DNA of 64,000 nucleotides, taken from contig OX485803.1 in assembly GCA_950295325.1 (NCBI GenBank), positions 7,690,001-7,754,000 on the forward strand, read 5' to 3'. This stretch comes from Polytrichum commune (taxonomy: Eukaryota > Streptophyta > Polytrichopsida > Polytrichales > Polytrichaceae). The first letter of the stretch is position 1, and each line of letters opens with the position of its first letter. A program made the position numbers and the translations under genes. This document shows positions 12,144 to 22,673 of the stretch, in pieces. Below the pieces are notes generated by a model that had not been told where the DNA came from, searched no databases, and worked only from the letters and a program-made list of their open reading frames with translations.

Positions 12144-12700
12144 GGCACACCGTATCCGCGATTATTGGGACACATTATAGCATACAACGGCAACCGATAC
12201 TGGTTGGTCTTGAACGTACTGTCAATTGTCGAAGCCGAGTTTGGAATAATTTGAATAGCCAGCTCCCGCATCCAATCGTTTTGAATGACTAAAACAAAAG
12301 GACGTTTATCTGGATCTTCATTGTCTGGATCGTAAGCTTGAAAATAAATGACTACGCCGTTTTCTTTCCAACTATTTAATTGGCTGTGTATGTTGGCCCA
12401 ATCATTGTCCTTCACTTGTCCTCCTTTTTGCATAGAATATGCCAAATTAGAAACCTCTTTTGGGGTAGGGAAAAACCTATAAAAAACTCTTTCATGAGGC
12501 TCAACTTGTTCCTGTAAAATAGGCGCCCTACTTCAAGCTGCAACAACTACTGAATTCACCTTATTCATGTTATGCAAATTTTCTTGGAGATGATGAATGG
12601 CCAGAGGGTGGAGAGGCAAGAAGAACACGTCATCAATTGAACCAGAAACATGTCCAGAGTGTCCTTTGTGAAGATGGATTTGTAATAAATCTCAACATCA
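12144..12700 (-). pseudogene. MULE pre-catalytic region and first catalytic Asp
   Basis: Reads ...HKGHSGHVSGSIDDVFFLPL... then a TGA (12533-12535), then continues in the same frame RAPILQEQVEPHERVFYRFF. The pattern H.GH..GS..D..FLPLHP is typical of plant MULE/FAR1 proteins just ahead of the catalytic core. The first catalytic Asp (TIDSTFKTN) lies near 12220. The TGA replaces what is probably CGA, a CpG-to-TpG change. The reading frame stops being MULE exactly at 12144, where the 898-bp element begins. Confidence 0.7.
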
Positions 12701-13177
12701 AAATATGCAATAACAATTATTCAAATTAAAAATAAGTATAAAAATTTAGTTATAAAAATATGCTTAAAAAATAAAGAATTCAAATGAGGTTAGCAATATT
12801 ACCTCTACATTTCTGTCGTTATTTGTTGGATGCACAATCTTGATGAGGAACTCACATCCAGCATATCTTGTTGTACTATATTGTCGAATTTTTATGGTGG
12901 GTAAAACAAGTGAAGTTTCATTTGTCCTTCTTTTTTTCCCATCCCGAAAATAGCCGCCCTGACTATACCGATATATAGTAACTCTTGCGGGAAAAGGGGT
13001 GGCAGTAACGATATACTCATGATTAAGTTTCAAGTGGACCTGATATTCATAACAATGCCAACATATAAGATTATCAATATATTTAAATAAAATACTAATA
13101 TACTAGAATCAAATATATAATGAATCTAATAATGTATTGAATTATGATGAAAGAAATAAATATAATATTACCTTATG

Positions 13178-13510
13178 CTAAAAAATGAGCTCTTTCAATC
13201 TTTCGTCTAGATAATTGGTTGGCACACGAATGACCTCATCGTAGTGATATTTTTTTCGCTTTATTGGGCTTGGACGTTTCTTTGCAGAGCACATAGAACA
13301 TTGAAGGCAAATTTCTCTAATGTATTTGTACAGGATTCGATAGTGAGAAGATCCTACGAGCCACCCTTTTGAATTGATAATATTTTGGGTAGCATTCATT
13401 CCATGATGTGGAATTTTACTTGTATGGGCTTCAAACACAATATTCTCACACTCTTCAAGAAAAGGAATAACCAGGTGAGAGATGTTAACATTCTCATGAA
13501 ACAGTCTCAA
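13178..13510 (-). pseudogene. HHCC integrase-type zinc finger exon of the MULE
   Basis: The order is H...HHG...T..II...GW..GSS.YR.LYKYI..C..C..C, with 'AHTSKIPHHGMNATQNIINS' followed by 'CLQCSMC'. That spacing is the H2C2 zinc-binding fold seen at the N-terminus of retroviral/LTR-type integrases and a few other DDE transposases. Plant MULEs usually start with a FAR1-type or MuDR zinc finger instead. The exon sits between the acidic exon and the FAR1-like exon in the same orientation, so it belongs to the same gene. Confidence 0.6.
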
Positions 13511-13539
13511 GTGGTTATTGTGTTGTGCTACACGTAGGC

Positions 13540-13967
13540 TATTCTCTAGTTTCTTCCATTTTAAAATTTTTTAATGCCTCTCGATGGGTAACAACTAATG
13601 ACAAATTGGGTTTGGCAAATGATGGTTCTACACTCAATACCCCCTCACCAGTGGCCTCGATTTCATGTTGAAGACATGAAATCATGTAGCTATATGATCG
13701 CTCTGAAAAAATATGAAAAGTTTGTGAAACAAATTGTGAAATTTGTAGATGAGTATCACCCTCTGGACTACTGACATCTCCAAGCTCTTGCACATTACCG
13801 TCAACTACGTCTTCATCAATGACGACATCGTAGTCTATGTCAATATCCTCGTTATCAAGGATATTGTCTTCAATTACCTCGTTCATTTCTACTTCTACGT
13901 CTTCAACAACATCATAACCTTTCGTACCCTCCATTGCAAGAAAATACAATAATTGGACACAAAACAA
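13540..13967 (-). pseudogene. MULE N-terminal acidic exon
   Basis: The first 60-70 residues are very rich in Asp, Glu and Val (for example NEDIDIDYDVVIDEDVV). A region resembling a coiled coil follows and ends HREALKNFK. One base must be gained or lost in the AAAAAA run near 13565 to enter the next open segment (ILKWKKLENSLRVAQ). No known domain is recognised in the acidic part. Confidence 0.6.
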
Positions 13968-14550
13968 TCAAATAGTTGGACACAAAACAACGAGAATTAA
14001 AAAATAATGATGGAAGTTTGGAATTCTTGCAAGAACTTAAAGCTTAAGCGGTTATGTAATCAAAATTATTTTTAACATAGCTTTTATTTTTGGTCTTTTA
14101 TATTTGTATTTTTGAGTTTGCCTATCCTAAAAGTAAAAGCTACTTAAGTTAACGGTCTAATTAGTTTGTGAAATGATCATTAAATCCCCTCATAAACCCC
14201 TCCTATCCTCTTTGTTAGTTTATGGTAGCACCTAGTGGCATAACTTAACTTAAGATAGACATGCCTAACTCCAGTATAGCAATAATTAGAATACCTATAT
14301 TTCAATGGTATGTGGTATGTGGTTCCAAATATGGACATCAAATAGTGAACATTTAGACTTGATAATGAACATAATTGAATGTACTTATATGACCATTTTA
14401 TGAGCACGATAAATATACGCCATACGCTCCAAATTGCCATAATTATTTTCACCTAGCTTTAATATTTGGTCTTTATGTTTGCCTAGCCTAATCCTAATAG
14501 CTACTGAAATTCACGGTCTAATTGAGGAGAACAATCCCTCAAAGCGTGAA

Positions 14551-14870
14551 GAGTATCCAAATGCCGGCTCCCTCTCAGTCTCATGTGCGAAGCAGTGATG
14601 GGGGAGATTTCTGGGCATAACAGGTTGAGATCCTAGTGTTGACATCCTCCGGTTTTCCTTTATTAAATTGGGGTAGACTCGATAATTTCCTCTTAAATTG
14701 ATCGGTCATTTTCCTGCAGTCTTGAACTTCAACGGGTTATTTCTGAAACCCCTGTCACTAGGGCAAATCTGTAATTAACTTTCGGTGCTCCCCTATCATT
14801 GGTACCCAAGTGGGGGTGTCAGCCCTCCCTTCCCCCGTCTCCCTCCCCCCCGTGCCCGGGGCCCGCAGCC
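14551..14870 (-). repeat. MULE right terminal inverted repeat
   Basis: About 320 bp, the reverse complement of 5333-5680. It lacks roughly 24-27 bp between two short CAACA/CAAACA repeats, so deletion by microhomology is likely. Confidence 0.85.
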
Positions 14871-17189
14871 TGCTCCTCCCTCCTCGCTCCGCCTCTGCAC
14901 CTCCGCCTCCTGCACCTCGCTCTTGACGTTCTTCTTGGTGATGTCCAAATTCTCTTGGGTTCCTCCTGCACTGCACGGGCAGAAGTGATTTTATCTGCAC
15001 TTTGTATGTCGACCCTAATTGGAAATTCTATTTGGCCAGTGTTGCAAATCTGAATCGCGTTGTTGAGTTTCACGTGCATGAGTAAATCATAGCGTTTTAG
15101 GTCTGGAATTTTTCTTCCTTGAGCTGAGGAGGTTTTTGTTTGAGAAAAGCTGGATATTCTGTTCACAGTGTGAGCCAACTTTGTGGAGTGGAGGATTTTT
15201 GCTTGAGATGCAAGGAATGTTGGTTTGGTGACGGAAGCTTAACCATCTGGGAGGAGGGAGCTCAAGTTTGTTGTCAACCAGCGTTGGTTGAAGTTGTGAG
15301 GTGAGGCTCTTGACTTCTTTTTTTAGTTTGTTTCTTTTAAAAAATAAAAATAAATTCTTCTGTTGCAATCAGCTCTGGTTTGATTCTCCAGTTTGTGGAA
15401 GGAAAAGGGGATGATTGAAGGTTTGGCCCTTCGTAATATCTTGAGCTCAAGCTCATCAGTCTTGCAAGTTTATTCGATGGGTCAAGGAAAAAAAATCCGA
15501 GCTTTTCTTCTTACACGTGGTCAAAATTGTGGAACGTTGATGAGTTCTCCCTTTGCATTGGTATCAAGTTTCAAGTTTCAAGCCTTAGCTTGAATTTGGT
15601 GTCAGGGTTTAGGGAATTCTACAAGTTTCAATTTTGGAATTGATGTTAACAATTAATGCAAAAGAGACAGGGACCGTCTTAGGCACATTGATATGAAGAG
15701 CTCAAATTTCTTCACCTTGATTTACCAAATTTGCAAGCTTGAGCTTGAAATTGAGCTCAGGTTGTGTTTTCACTTTGGATGTAGCATTTGGAATTGCAAC
15801 GACAAGTTTTCCTTCTGTCTACATACTAGCTCTTCGTAGAATGTAATTTGAGGTTGTTGGCACCTGTGATATCTTGAGAATTTGAATCTGTCAAGAAACG
15901 CTACCTCTAGAGAACTGAGTCTCTGGAACCGGAGTCCTGGTTACTTAGAGGTGGCATAAAATATGCAGACGACAAAATTTGTTTTCATTTCATCGCGGAT
16001 CAACTAAAGACTCTTGCGCGTATGCTGGATGATTGAGACCTCAATGCAAAATTTCGTAATTTCAAGCAGTGTACAGGATCAACTACATCACACAACCTGA
16101 GCGCCTCCTCTTTGTGTGGTATTGAAACACTGTCAACGCCCCAACACATAAGGTTAAAAAAAGTTGTTCATATCGCACACAGGGACCAGCATTGCCTAAG
16201 AGCCCTTTGAAGCAGTTTGTAAAAAGTATCTCGTCATCAATTGATCTTTCAGTTTTTTCCAGGCTGATACAGATTCCTTAAAAGGAACATGTACGTAGTT
16301 TGCTTGACATAATGCAGGTGAACAGAAAGCCATTGTATCTCGCCCCACATGCCCAACCCTGTCAAGTCATATCAACCATATCACAGCGAATTGTTACATG
16401 AAATACTTGTTCCATTAACTGTGTTAAATTAGAAGGAGATGTGTGAGTAGTTGTTTCAGAACTGGAACATATTTCAAAACTGGAACCCTAATACTGGTCC
16501 CCTATAACTTCAACCTAATCAGCAGTAAAGACATTCCATCACCTGTCAGGTCATCAAATTTCATAGGAGTTGGCCACGCCAATCCTAACTTACCCTTTCT
16601 TCAGGAAAAATTGGCCAGACAATCCAGGTAGTCTGGATTAATCTCTATCAGTGTCATCATGTATTATGTTTGTTGGGTCATGCTCTTGACACGGTTGAGT
16701 TAAATGCAGAATTGTCGGATGCTTCATTCCTTCCTTAGATGGCAGTCTGGAGAATTGAGAAGCAAACATCAAATGCAACGACAAGGCCATTGATGGTGTA
16801 GTTTGATTTTTTTCAGATTTCCTCCGTGTGTGTGTCTCTGTCTCTCCAGGCTCTAGTTTGAAAGTCCAGTAAGAAAGTGTCTCTAAACTAATTCGTTTTT
16901 ATGTATGGAGATAATTTAAGTTCAAAAAATGTCTTAACATTCTAAGAAAATTTGAGTTTATAGATTGTTACCTAGTACATATACAATATCATTAAAATAT
17001 ATTAAAAATACCATTACAAGATTTTCAAAATGTTTTCATAATATTTACAAAATTACCTCTCACATCATAGAGCAACGGATTCGGTTGAAAATATATTACC
17101 ATATTATGAGTTTGATATTCATGTAGGAAAGTAATGCATTCAATTTTCAAATGATGTAATTAATGTACTTCATAAAATGCCCCTACACT
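14871..17189. other. Spacer between MULE and Harbinger-like right end; possible captured exons
   Basis: The composition is unlike the AT-rich surroundings. On the minus strand 14871-14960 gives a charged helix-like reading (QENLDITKKNVKSEVQEAEV) that stops at the MULE boundary. On the plus strand 15393-15593 is open. Neither resembles a family I know. CT-rich and GAGCTTGA-type words recur through 15400-15780. It may hold captured host gene fragments, or simply decayed unique DNA. Confidence 0.35.
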
Positions 17190-17333
17190 GGACGTTTGGT
17201 TCCGGTGTGAACCCATCCACCGGACGGACATGAAGATAGTTGACGTGGCAAGTTCCCTCCGCAATCAAGCGGACAAAGCACCGAACAGAGGGTTTTGTCC
17301 ACTGCAAGTGGACGTCCCGGTCTGAACCGGGCC
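17190..17333 (-). repeat. Right terminal/subterminal repeat of the Harbinger-like element
   Basis: Reverse-complement counterpart of 5018-5170, ending CCCGGTCTGAACCGGGCC followed by TTA. The subterminal GTCCGGTGGATGGG and ACACCGGAACC words parallel those of the left end. Confidence 0.65.
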
Positions 17334-17340
17334 TTATGTG

Positions 17341-18400
17341 CTCACAAGTTGATGAATTAGTCAGAGAAATATTGTCGATGACGTGGCGGAGTTCTCAGAA
17401 TCTATCGTAGTTGCAGTTCGAACAGGTTGAGGAAGAGAGGTGACCAAGATTGGAATTCTGGGACGTCCAGGTACTTCTGTAGGAATTTCATTGCTCACAA
17501 ATGGATGCACCTCAAATTGATGTGTTCTGGAAAATTGGGTATTAGATTCCAGTTGCACATAATGAGATTCTGAGTTTTCTTCATTTAGGGATGTGATCAG
17601 GAAATTGGATTCGTGGAACATACAAGTTGATGCATTTGTTGAATCTTGTGCAGATGAAGTGGTGGAGTTGGTCCTTGAAATTATAGTTGCGGGCGAAGAA
17701 GTTGAGGGATCGAGGTATATATGAGAAGATTAGAGTTGTGAGCCATCTTCTTTGTCAAAATTCTCCTGATCACAAGTTGATGCATCGACTGAACTTTGCT
17801 CTGAAAACTTTGGAATTAGATTGCGGTTGCGGGTTGGGTTGCACTTAGAGTATTCGATTTTTTGGTCACCTTCTTTTAGGGACATGAGTAAGTTGGGGTT
17901 GGGGTTGGGGTTGGGGAATTTCATTACTCACAAATGGATGCACCTCAAATTGATGTGTTCTGGAAAATTGGGTATTAGATTCCAGTTGCACATAATGAGA
18001 TTCTGAGTTTTCTTCATTTAGGGATGTGATCAGGAAATTGGATTCGTGGAACATACAAGTTGATGCATTTGTTGAATCCTGTGCAGATGAACTTATGAAG
18101 TGGTGGAGTTGGACCTTGAAATTATAGTTGTGGGCGAAGAAGTTGAGGGATCAAGGTATATATGAGAAGATTAGAGTTGTGAGCCATCTTCTTTGTCAAA
18201 ATTTTCCTGATCACAAGTTGATGCATCGACTGAGCTTTGCTCTGAAAACTTTGGAATTACTGTAGATTGCGGTTGCGGGCTGGGTTGCACTTAGAATATT
18301 TGATTTTTTGGTCACCTTCTTTTAGGGACATGAGTAAGTTGGGGTTGGGGTTGGGGTTGTGAGGAATTTCATTACTCACAAATTGATGCACCTCAAATGT
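17341..18400. repeat. Tandem duplication (~440-bp unit, 2.1+ copies)
   Basis: Unit 1 is about 17482-17913, unit 2 about 17914-18360, and a third partial unit starts at 18361 (GGAATTTCATTACTCACAAA). Units 1 and 2 are nearly identical. Each ends in a telomere-like run of GGGGTT hexamers (four in unit 1, three in unit 2). Minus-strand reading gives repeated peptides (NASTCMFHESNF, SSVDASTCDQENF, PNPNPNPN) with stop codons, so a decayed repetitive coding exon is possible. A diverged single unit recurs at 24160-24480. The array lies 0.5 kb upstream of the TNL gene. Confidence 0.8.
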
Positions 18401-18429
18401 GTTATGGAATATTGGAAACTGTGTCCTTG

Positions 18430-18705
18430 TGCTTGAGACCAATGAAAATGAAGGGTATATGTTGCAAAAGGACGGATGGTGTCTGGATGTGGCATTCTGG
18501 GAATTGACGCTCTTTATTGTTGCTACACCAGAAAGTCAGGACATGTGGAAGGTTGGTGGAAAGTTCGATAGTTTTTGAGATTATGGTGTGCGTTGTGATC
18601 CGCTTGATGTACTTTGGAGTGAAGTAGTTGGCTGGTGGCGGGAGGTGGGTAACCATATTCCTTCTTCTAGTGCTTTCGAGAATCATGCAGTTTCACTGTC
18701 CTAAT
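18430..18705 (-). repeat. Dispersed repeat R2, copy 1, open on minus strand
   Basis: Homologous to 29875-30175 in the same orientation. The minus-strand reading starts similarly in both (MI..STRRRNMVT) and stays open for about 94 and 106 codons. No domain is recognised. The shared frame may reflect a once-coding element. Confidence 0.6.
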
Positions 18706-18876
18706 TCCAAAAACATGGAGGAAATTGTTAGCTTTACCATGTGCTCAAGCAATTGTGTCATCCGAGATTTTATCACGATTAGAGGGAAAGTATGAGCCGC
18801 GAGTTGCATGGAAGCACAACATAAATGATATGTTGTATTGCACCAATCAGGTGAAGGTGGTCATCCAACAAGAGAC

Positions 18877-21800
18877 ATGGCTGCTGGCGTTAAAGAGGCC
18901 AGCACTTCGTCCCAGCCTCCACCTGCCACAAGGCAACGAAGGTATACTTTGATTCATTCTTGTTTGAATGCAATTTATCTGGTGAACCTCGAATGTGGGG
19001 TTATATTGAGATTTATGGTCCATTTAATAATAATCTAGCACCTGATTGACAAGGAGGCCATGCTATCAATCAAGTGAGTCTTGGTTTCCTAGGTCTTGGT
19101 GAGAAGTGTGAAATTGTGTTTTAACAGGACAGACAGTGGCCCATGTGGGCTTGAGAAGACACACAAGGTGTTCCTGAGCCACAGTGGCGCAGACAAGGCT
19201 TTTGTGAGCCATCTGTGTCGTCGCCTAATTTTAGTCCATCACTACCCTTTCTTCGACGTGCACGAGGACAGCTTGCCTCTGGGAGATAAGTTTGCAGACA
19301 TCATCTTTCAAGCTAGCAAACAATGTCGACTGGCAATTGTTGTAGTGTCGGATGATTACTTTAAGAGCAAGTGGCCCATGTTGGAGTTGGCTTCTTTTGT
19401 GGAGGCCAAGGATGGTGTCAACCCTGAGATGAAGATTTTGCCACTGTTTTATAGATTGACAGTCGTTGAATTCAAAGAGCCTGAACGACAAAGGGTTTGG
19501 TTTGAGAAGTGGAAGATGTTGAAAGAGTTTGACGAACGTTTGGACATTTTAAGCTGGAAGGATGCACTGAGGGTTTTGGGTGGGCAGAATGGTGCTGTGT
19601 ATTGCGGAACTGGACAAACTGAAGATGAGTATATCGAGAATATAGTACAATCGGTGTTCAGATCGGTTCCTCCAGATGTTTTATATGATGATTCTCATGT
19701 CGAAGGTGGCACGCATTTGTGTGAAGTAAGTAACACAGGTTGAGATTTGTTGTAAGAAGATTTCTTAGTTGACTAGAAAATTGTTTTGTTTCAGTTGCTT
19801 GAAGTATGTTGATGAACATCTTACTTGTCCATCATTGAGTGTGCACAGATCCAACATGCTATCTCAAAGTGGATAATTCAATGAGCACTCATCTTATTTC
19901 AACTGCGTGTCATATTATGTGGGACAGGTTATCGATGCAATGTTCAAGAAGTCCAGGGGATCCAGGTGGATGGGGATGGTGCAATGTCCAATCATTGGCA
20001 TTTATGGACTGGGTGGCATTGGGAAAACCAACCTTTGCCAGATTGCTTACAATAAGTTTGTCGAAGAGTTTTTTGGAAGGGCATGTCTCATAGAGATAGG
20101 GGGCAAAACCAAAAGCTCTCTTGAATCACAAAAAGAAGTGTTGAGAGCTTTGACGGGTGCACATGATGAACTCCTCAATGCCGTCACAGACGTTGACAAG
20201 GTATTGTGAATTACTAGGTTACTGACTTATCTCGCATGGTCATAATCGGATTCTGCCAGGGCTTTGTAATAGAGGGAATTCATTTTTATCAATGTGTGGA
20301 GCTTGTAACCTGAAACGCTTCATGTTGTGTAGGGGCGACACCTATACAAGGTGAGAGTTGGAAGCCATAAGGTGTTTCTAGCGATTGACAATGTCTGGGA
20401 TGACCCTAGATCACTTCGAGAAGCACATGGTTATCTAACTAATGAACTCCATCCGGAGAGCAAAGTACTAGTGACGGCACGATGTAAGAAAACTTTGCGA
20501 AACTTGGGTATTGAGGAAGAATGTTGCTTTGAGATGCCTGATCTTAGGGAGGAGGATGCCATGGGCCTATTCTGGCACAATGCGTGTCCTAGCCCCTCAC
20601 CCATTAAACTTGCAAATCCCGAGCATCTTAAAGTTGTTAGGGATTGCATCTCCTATGCTTGGTACTCCAAAGGAGGGGATACGGAAACGTCTCCTCCATA
20701 CCACTTTCATCCTTTGGCATTGAAAGTTCTAGGGTTGTTCATGAAGACATTGACACCCTTCCCAAGCAAGTGGATTGAGAAACTTAACAATCCAAAGATT
20801 TTGGGAAGCAAAGTGAAAGATGTTAATTTAGTTTTGCGGACAAGTTTCGACATGTTGCCAGAAGATGATCATAGAGCCATGTTCCTAGATGTGGCTATAT
20901 ATGCACCCGAACAATATTATCGCAAGCACAGTGCACCAACAGTGGAAGAAGTGTGTGAGTGGTTGAGCATCGTGTATGCACAAGAAATTGAGGTTGTCAA
21001 GGAGAAGGTGAGTTCACTAAGCATGTGTGACGATGCATTTGTTGTGTACTTCCCACCGTTTAGATAGAAAAGTGCAATCTAAGGAATGGCTAATTGATAG
21101 TGGTCTAGGATGTCTTTTGTTTTACATAAATGATTAGAGAAATGTTCTTTAGGATCGAGAGGGATTCTAATTTTGGCATCTGGAGATTGAACACATACAT
21201 GACTATCTATAGATAGAATTTATCATTTCAGTACTCAACACTAATTTGTTTGGGGTGTAGTTGAAGGTTCTCAGTGCTCGGGGTCTTGTGAACCAATGGG
21301 ATGACCTCAAAACCTTTATCAGCATGCATGGCCTTTACTTGGAATTTGCTGAAGCGGAAGTGAAGAGAGACGACAATGAGCGGGGACGAGCTCATTTGTA
21401 TCACAAGAATGAAAATAACATACCACAATGCCTTACGAGGAATCCGAGGGGGGCCAAATCATTTCCTTTTGAAAGGATGTGATTCAACAATGTGTGTAAT
21501 CTTGATAGCTTGAAGCAAGCCAAATTGGATAAGTGTGCAAATGTTGAAGTACTTAAGGTGGACCGTTGGTTTGAACTGCAAAGCTTGGACCTAGATGGCC
21601 TTGAAGAATTACGCAGCCTGGAGTTGCGCGAGTGTCCAAACTTGGAACATCTTCAAGGGTTGGAGACTCGAGATAAGCTCGTCTGGATGAGATGGCATCC
21701 TTGTCGTGCCAAAGTTGTAGATTACAAACCATTCACATCCCTGCGAGTGCTTCAGTTGACATGGGTATCCCATTCCACAGCAATTGATCTTCGAAATTGC

Positions 21801-22673
21801 CATAGTCTTCAGGAACTGGCAATTTGGAAGTCACTTGGATTGAAGGACTTTCCCCTATTTCCAAATTCCAAGAGCATGCGCAAAATTAGCTTCGTACATT
21901 GTGGGAATCTGAGACATCGTGGACCAGAATTTCTCAACCTCGAGGGATGGATAAATGTGGAGTTTCTTTATCTGACATGGTGCAGGTCTCTCACAAATGA
22001 ATTGGAAAGCTGCCCCATCATGAAGAACTTGAAACATTTGGATGTATCACGTTGCAGTGAACTAAAAGCTTTGCCTGACCTCACGAAGTCCAAGAATTTG
22101 ATGACCTTAAATGTCGGGATGTGTCATGAGTTGGTCAAGACTTATGCTTCTTCAAGCCAATTTTCGGATTCAATGCCTATGGACCTCCATGTTGGCCTAA
22201 ATACATCACGTGTATCATTGTGTGACCAATCTATAGCATCAAGAATTATTGGGAAATTTGGAGTTTCCTCACAGGTGTGTTCCCTCCAATTTAAGGATTG
22301 ATGTATGAGTGTTTTATTTGATAATGTGTTGGTGAAATACTGGAATGGTTCGAGTCAAATGCTTGATAGTTTTACTGACATGTAGGCCATTGAATGCTCT
22401 TCTATTATTGGACACTTATGATGAAAGGCAATGGCAAACACTGAACATAAGTTGCTAGACGAATATTTGTGCATATTACACGAAATAATTTATGTATTTT
22501 TTGAATAATTTAGAAGGTTGGAAAATGATTTGCATTGAGTTTGCATATTGAAAGTCCATTGAATTTGTTTGGAAGTTAATTTAAGGTGCATATGGTGTTC
22601 TTCTTGTAGGAAGCACAACAAAGCTTGATTGACTCCTTGGGAGATAAACATTGGCACGCATGTTCTCCCCTTG
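18877..22673 (+). CDS. TIR-NB-LRR (TNL) resistance-type protein, disrupted at NB/LRR border
   Basis: Exons: 18877-18941, 19128-19725, 19928-20200, 20333-21007, 21261-22274, 22610-22673. Phases match at every junction and further exons may follow. TIR domain about residues 34-180, starting HKVFLSHSGADKAFVSHLC. The NADase glutamate of 'SKWPMLEL' is Glu108. NB-ARC: P-loop GLGGIGKT (248-255), kinase-2 FLAIDNVWD, RNBS-B SKVLVTAR, GLPL-equivalent HPLALKVLG (438-446). The MHD motif is MHG (559-561). LRR-like repeats (LQSLDLDGLEELRSLELREC and others) fill exon 5. A TGA at 21480-21482 interrupts exon 5. A neighbouring frame (HFLLKGCDSTM) is open there, so two compensating indels, in the G6 run at 21448-21454 and in TGTGTG near 21493, are likely. 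TNLs sense effectors intracellularly. A TIR-NB-only product of about 610 residues is possible. Confidence 0.85.

Larger units (their letters stand above)
6080..13967 (-). pseudogene. MULE transposase gene (disrupted), multi-exon
   Basis: Modules in transcription order: acidic N-terminus (13967-13540); HHCC zinc finger (13510-13178); FAR1/WRKY-GCM1-like stretch (13033-12764); DDE catalytic domain (about 12690-10640); SWIM region (8057-7207); C-terminal Cys/His knuckle (about 6505-6080). The catalytic acidic residues are present: D in 'TIDSTFKTN', D in 'NAIVIDK', E in 'NLVERLWHF'. Defects: a one-base shift in an A6 run near 13565, an in-frame TGA at 12533-12535, the 898-bp insertion at 11238, a frame break near 7955, and TGA and TAA in the last exon. 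Splice phases fit at the 7208/6505 junction (TCA G|gt...ag|GA CCA). The transposase would cut and paste elements bearing the flanking TIRs. It cannot now make a full protein. Confidence 0.8.
5333..14870 (-). mobile_element. Mutator-like element (MULE), once autonomous, now defective
   Basis: Long inverted repeats bound it: left 5333-5680 and right 14551-14870, nearly identical in reverse complement. Both begin GGCTGCGGGCCCCGGGCACG. Between them lies a minus-strand transposase gene with the DDE, SWIM and zinc-knuckle modules of MULE proteins. Nested inserts (898 bp at 11238, and tandem-repeat-rich DNA at about 8060-10630) have enlarged it. The 9-bp target duplication expected of MULEs is not found next to these ends (CCCTGCCAG against TGCTCCTCC), so the outer limits or later rearrangement remain open. 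Frameshift, stop codons and insertions make it inactive. Confidence 0.8.
5018..17333. mobile_element. PIF/Harbinger-like TIR element enclosing a MULE (hypothesis)
   Basis: The left end reads GGCCCGGTTCAGACCGGG from 5018. The right end, ending at 17333, is its exact reverse complement. Near-identity continues for about 40 bp (GACGTCCACT, then a GCAGTGGACAA block). TTA lies immediately outside both ends (5015-5017 and 17334-17336). GGSCC ends and a TTA/TAA target duplication are hallmarks of PIF/Harbinger and Tourist elements. Neither end has a partner closer by, which argues for one 12.3-kb unit rather than two MITEs. Without the MULE, about 2.8 kb would remain. I could not recognise a Harbinger transposase or Myb-like ORF, so the element would be non-autonomous. 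Two truncated MITEs remain the alternative. Confidence 0.5.

Noticed and set aside
17890-17920. Interstitial telomere
   Set aside because: Only three to four GGGGTT units, not the plant TTTAGGG, and contained in each unit of a local tandem duplication.
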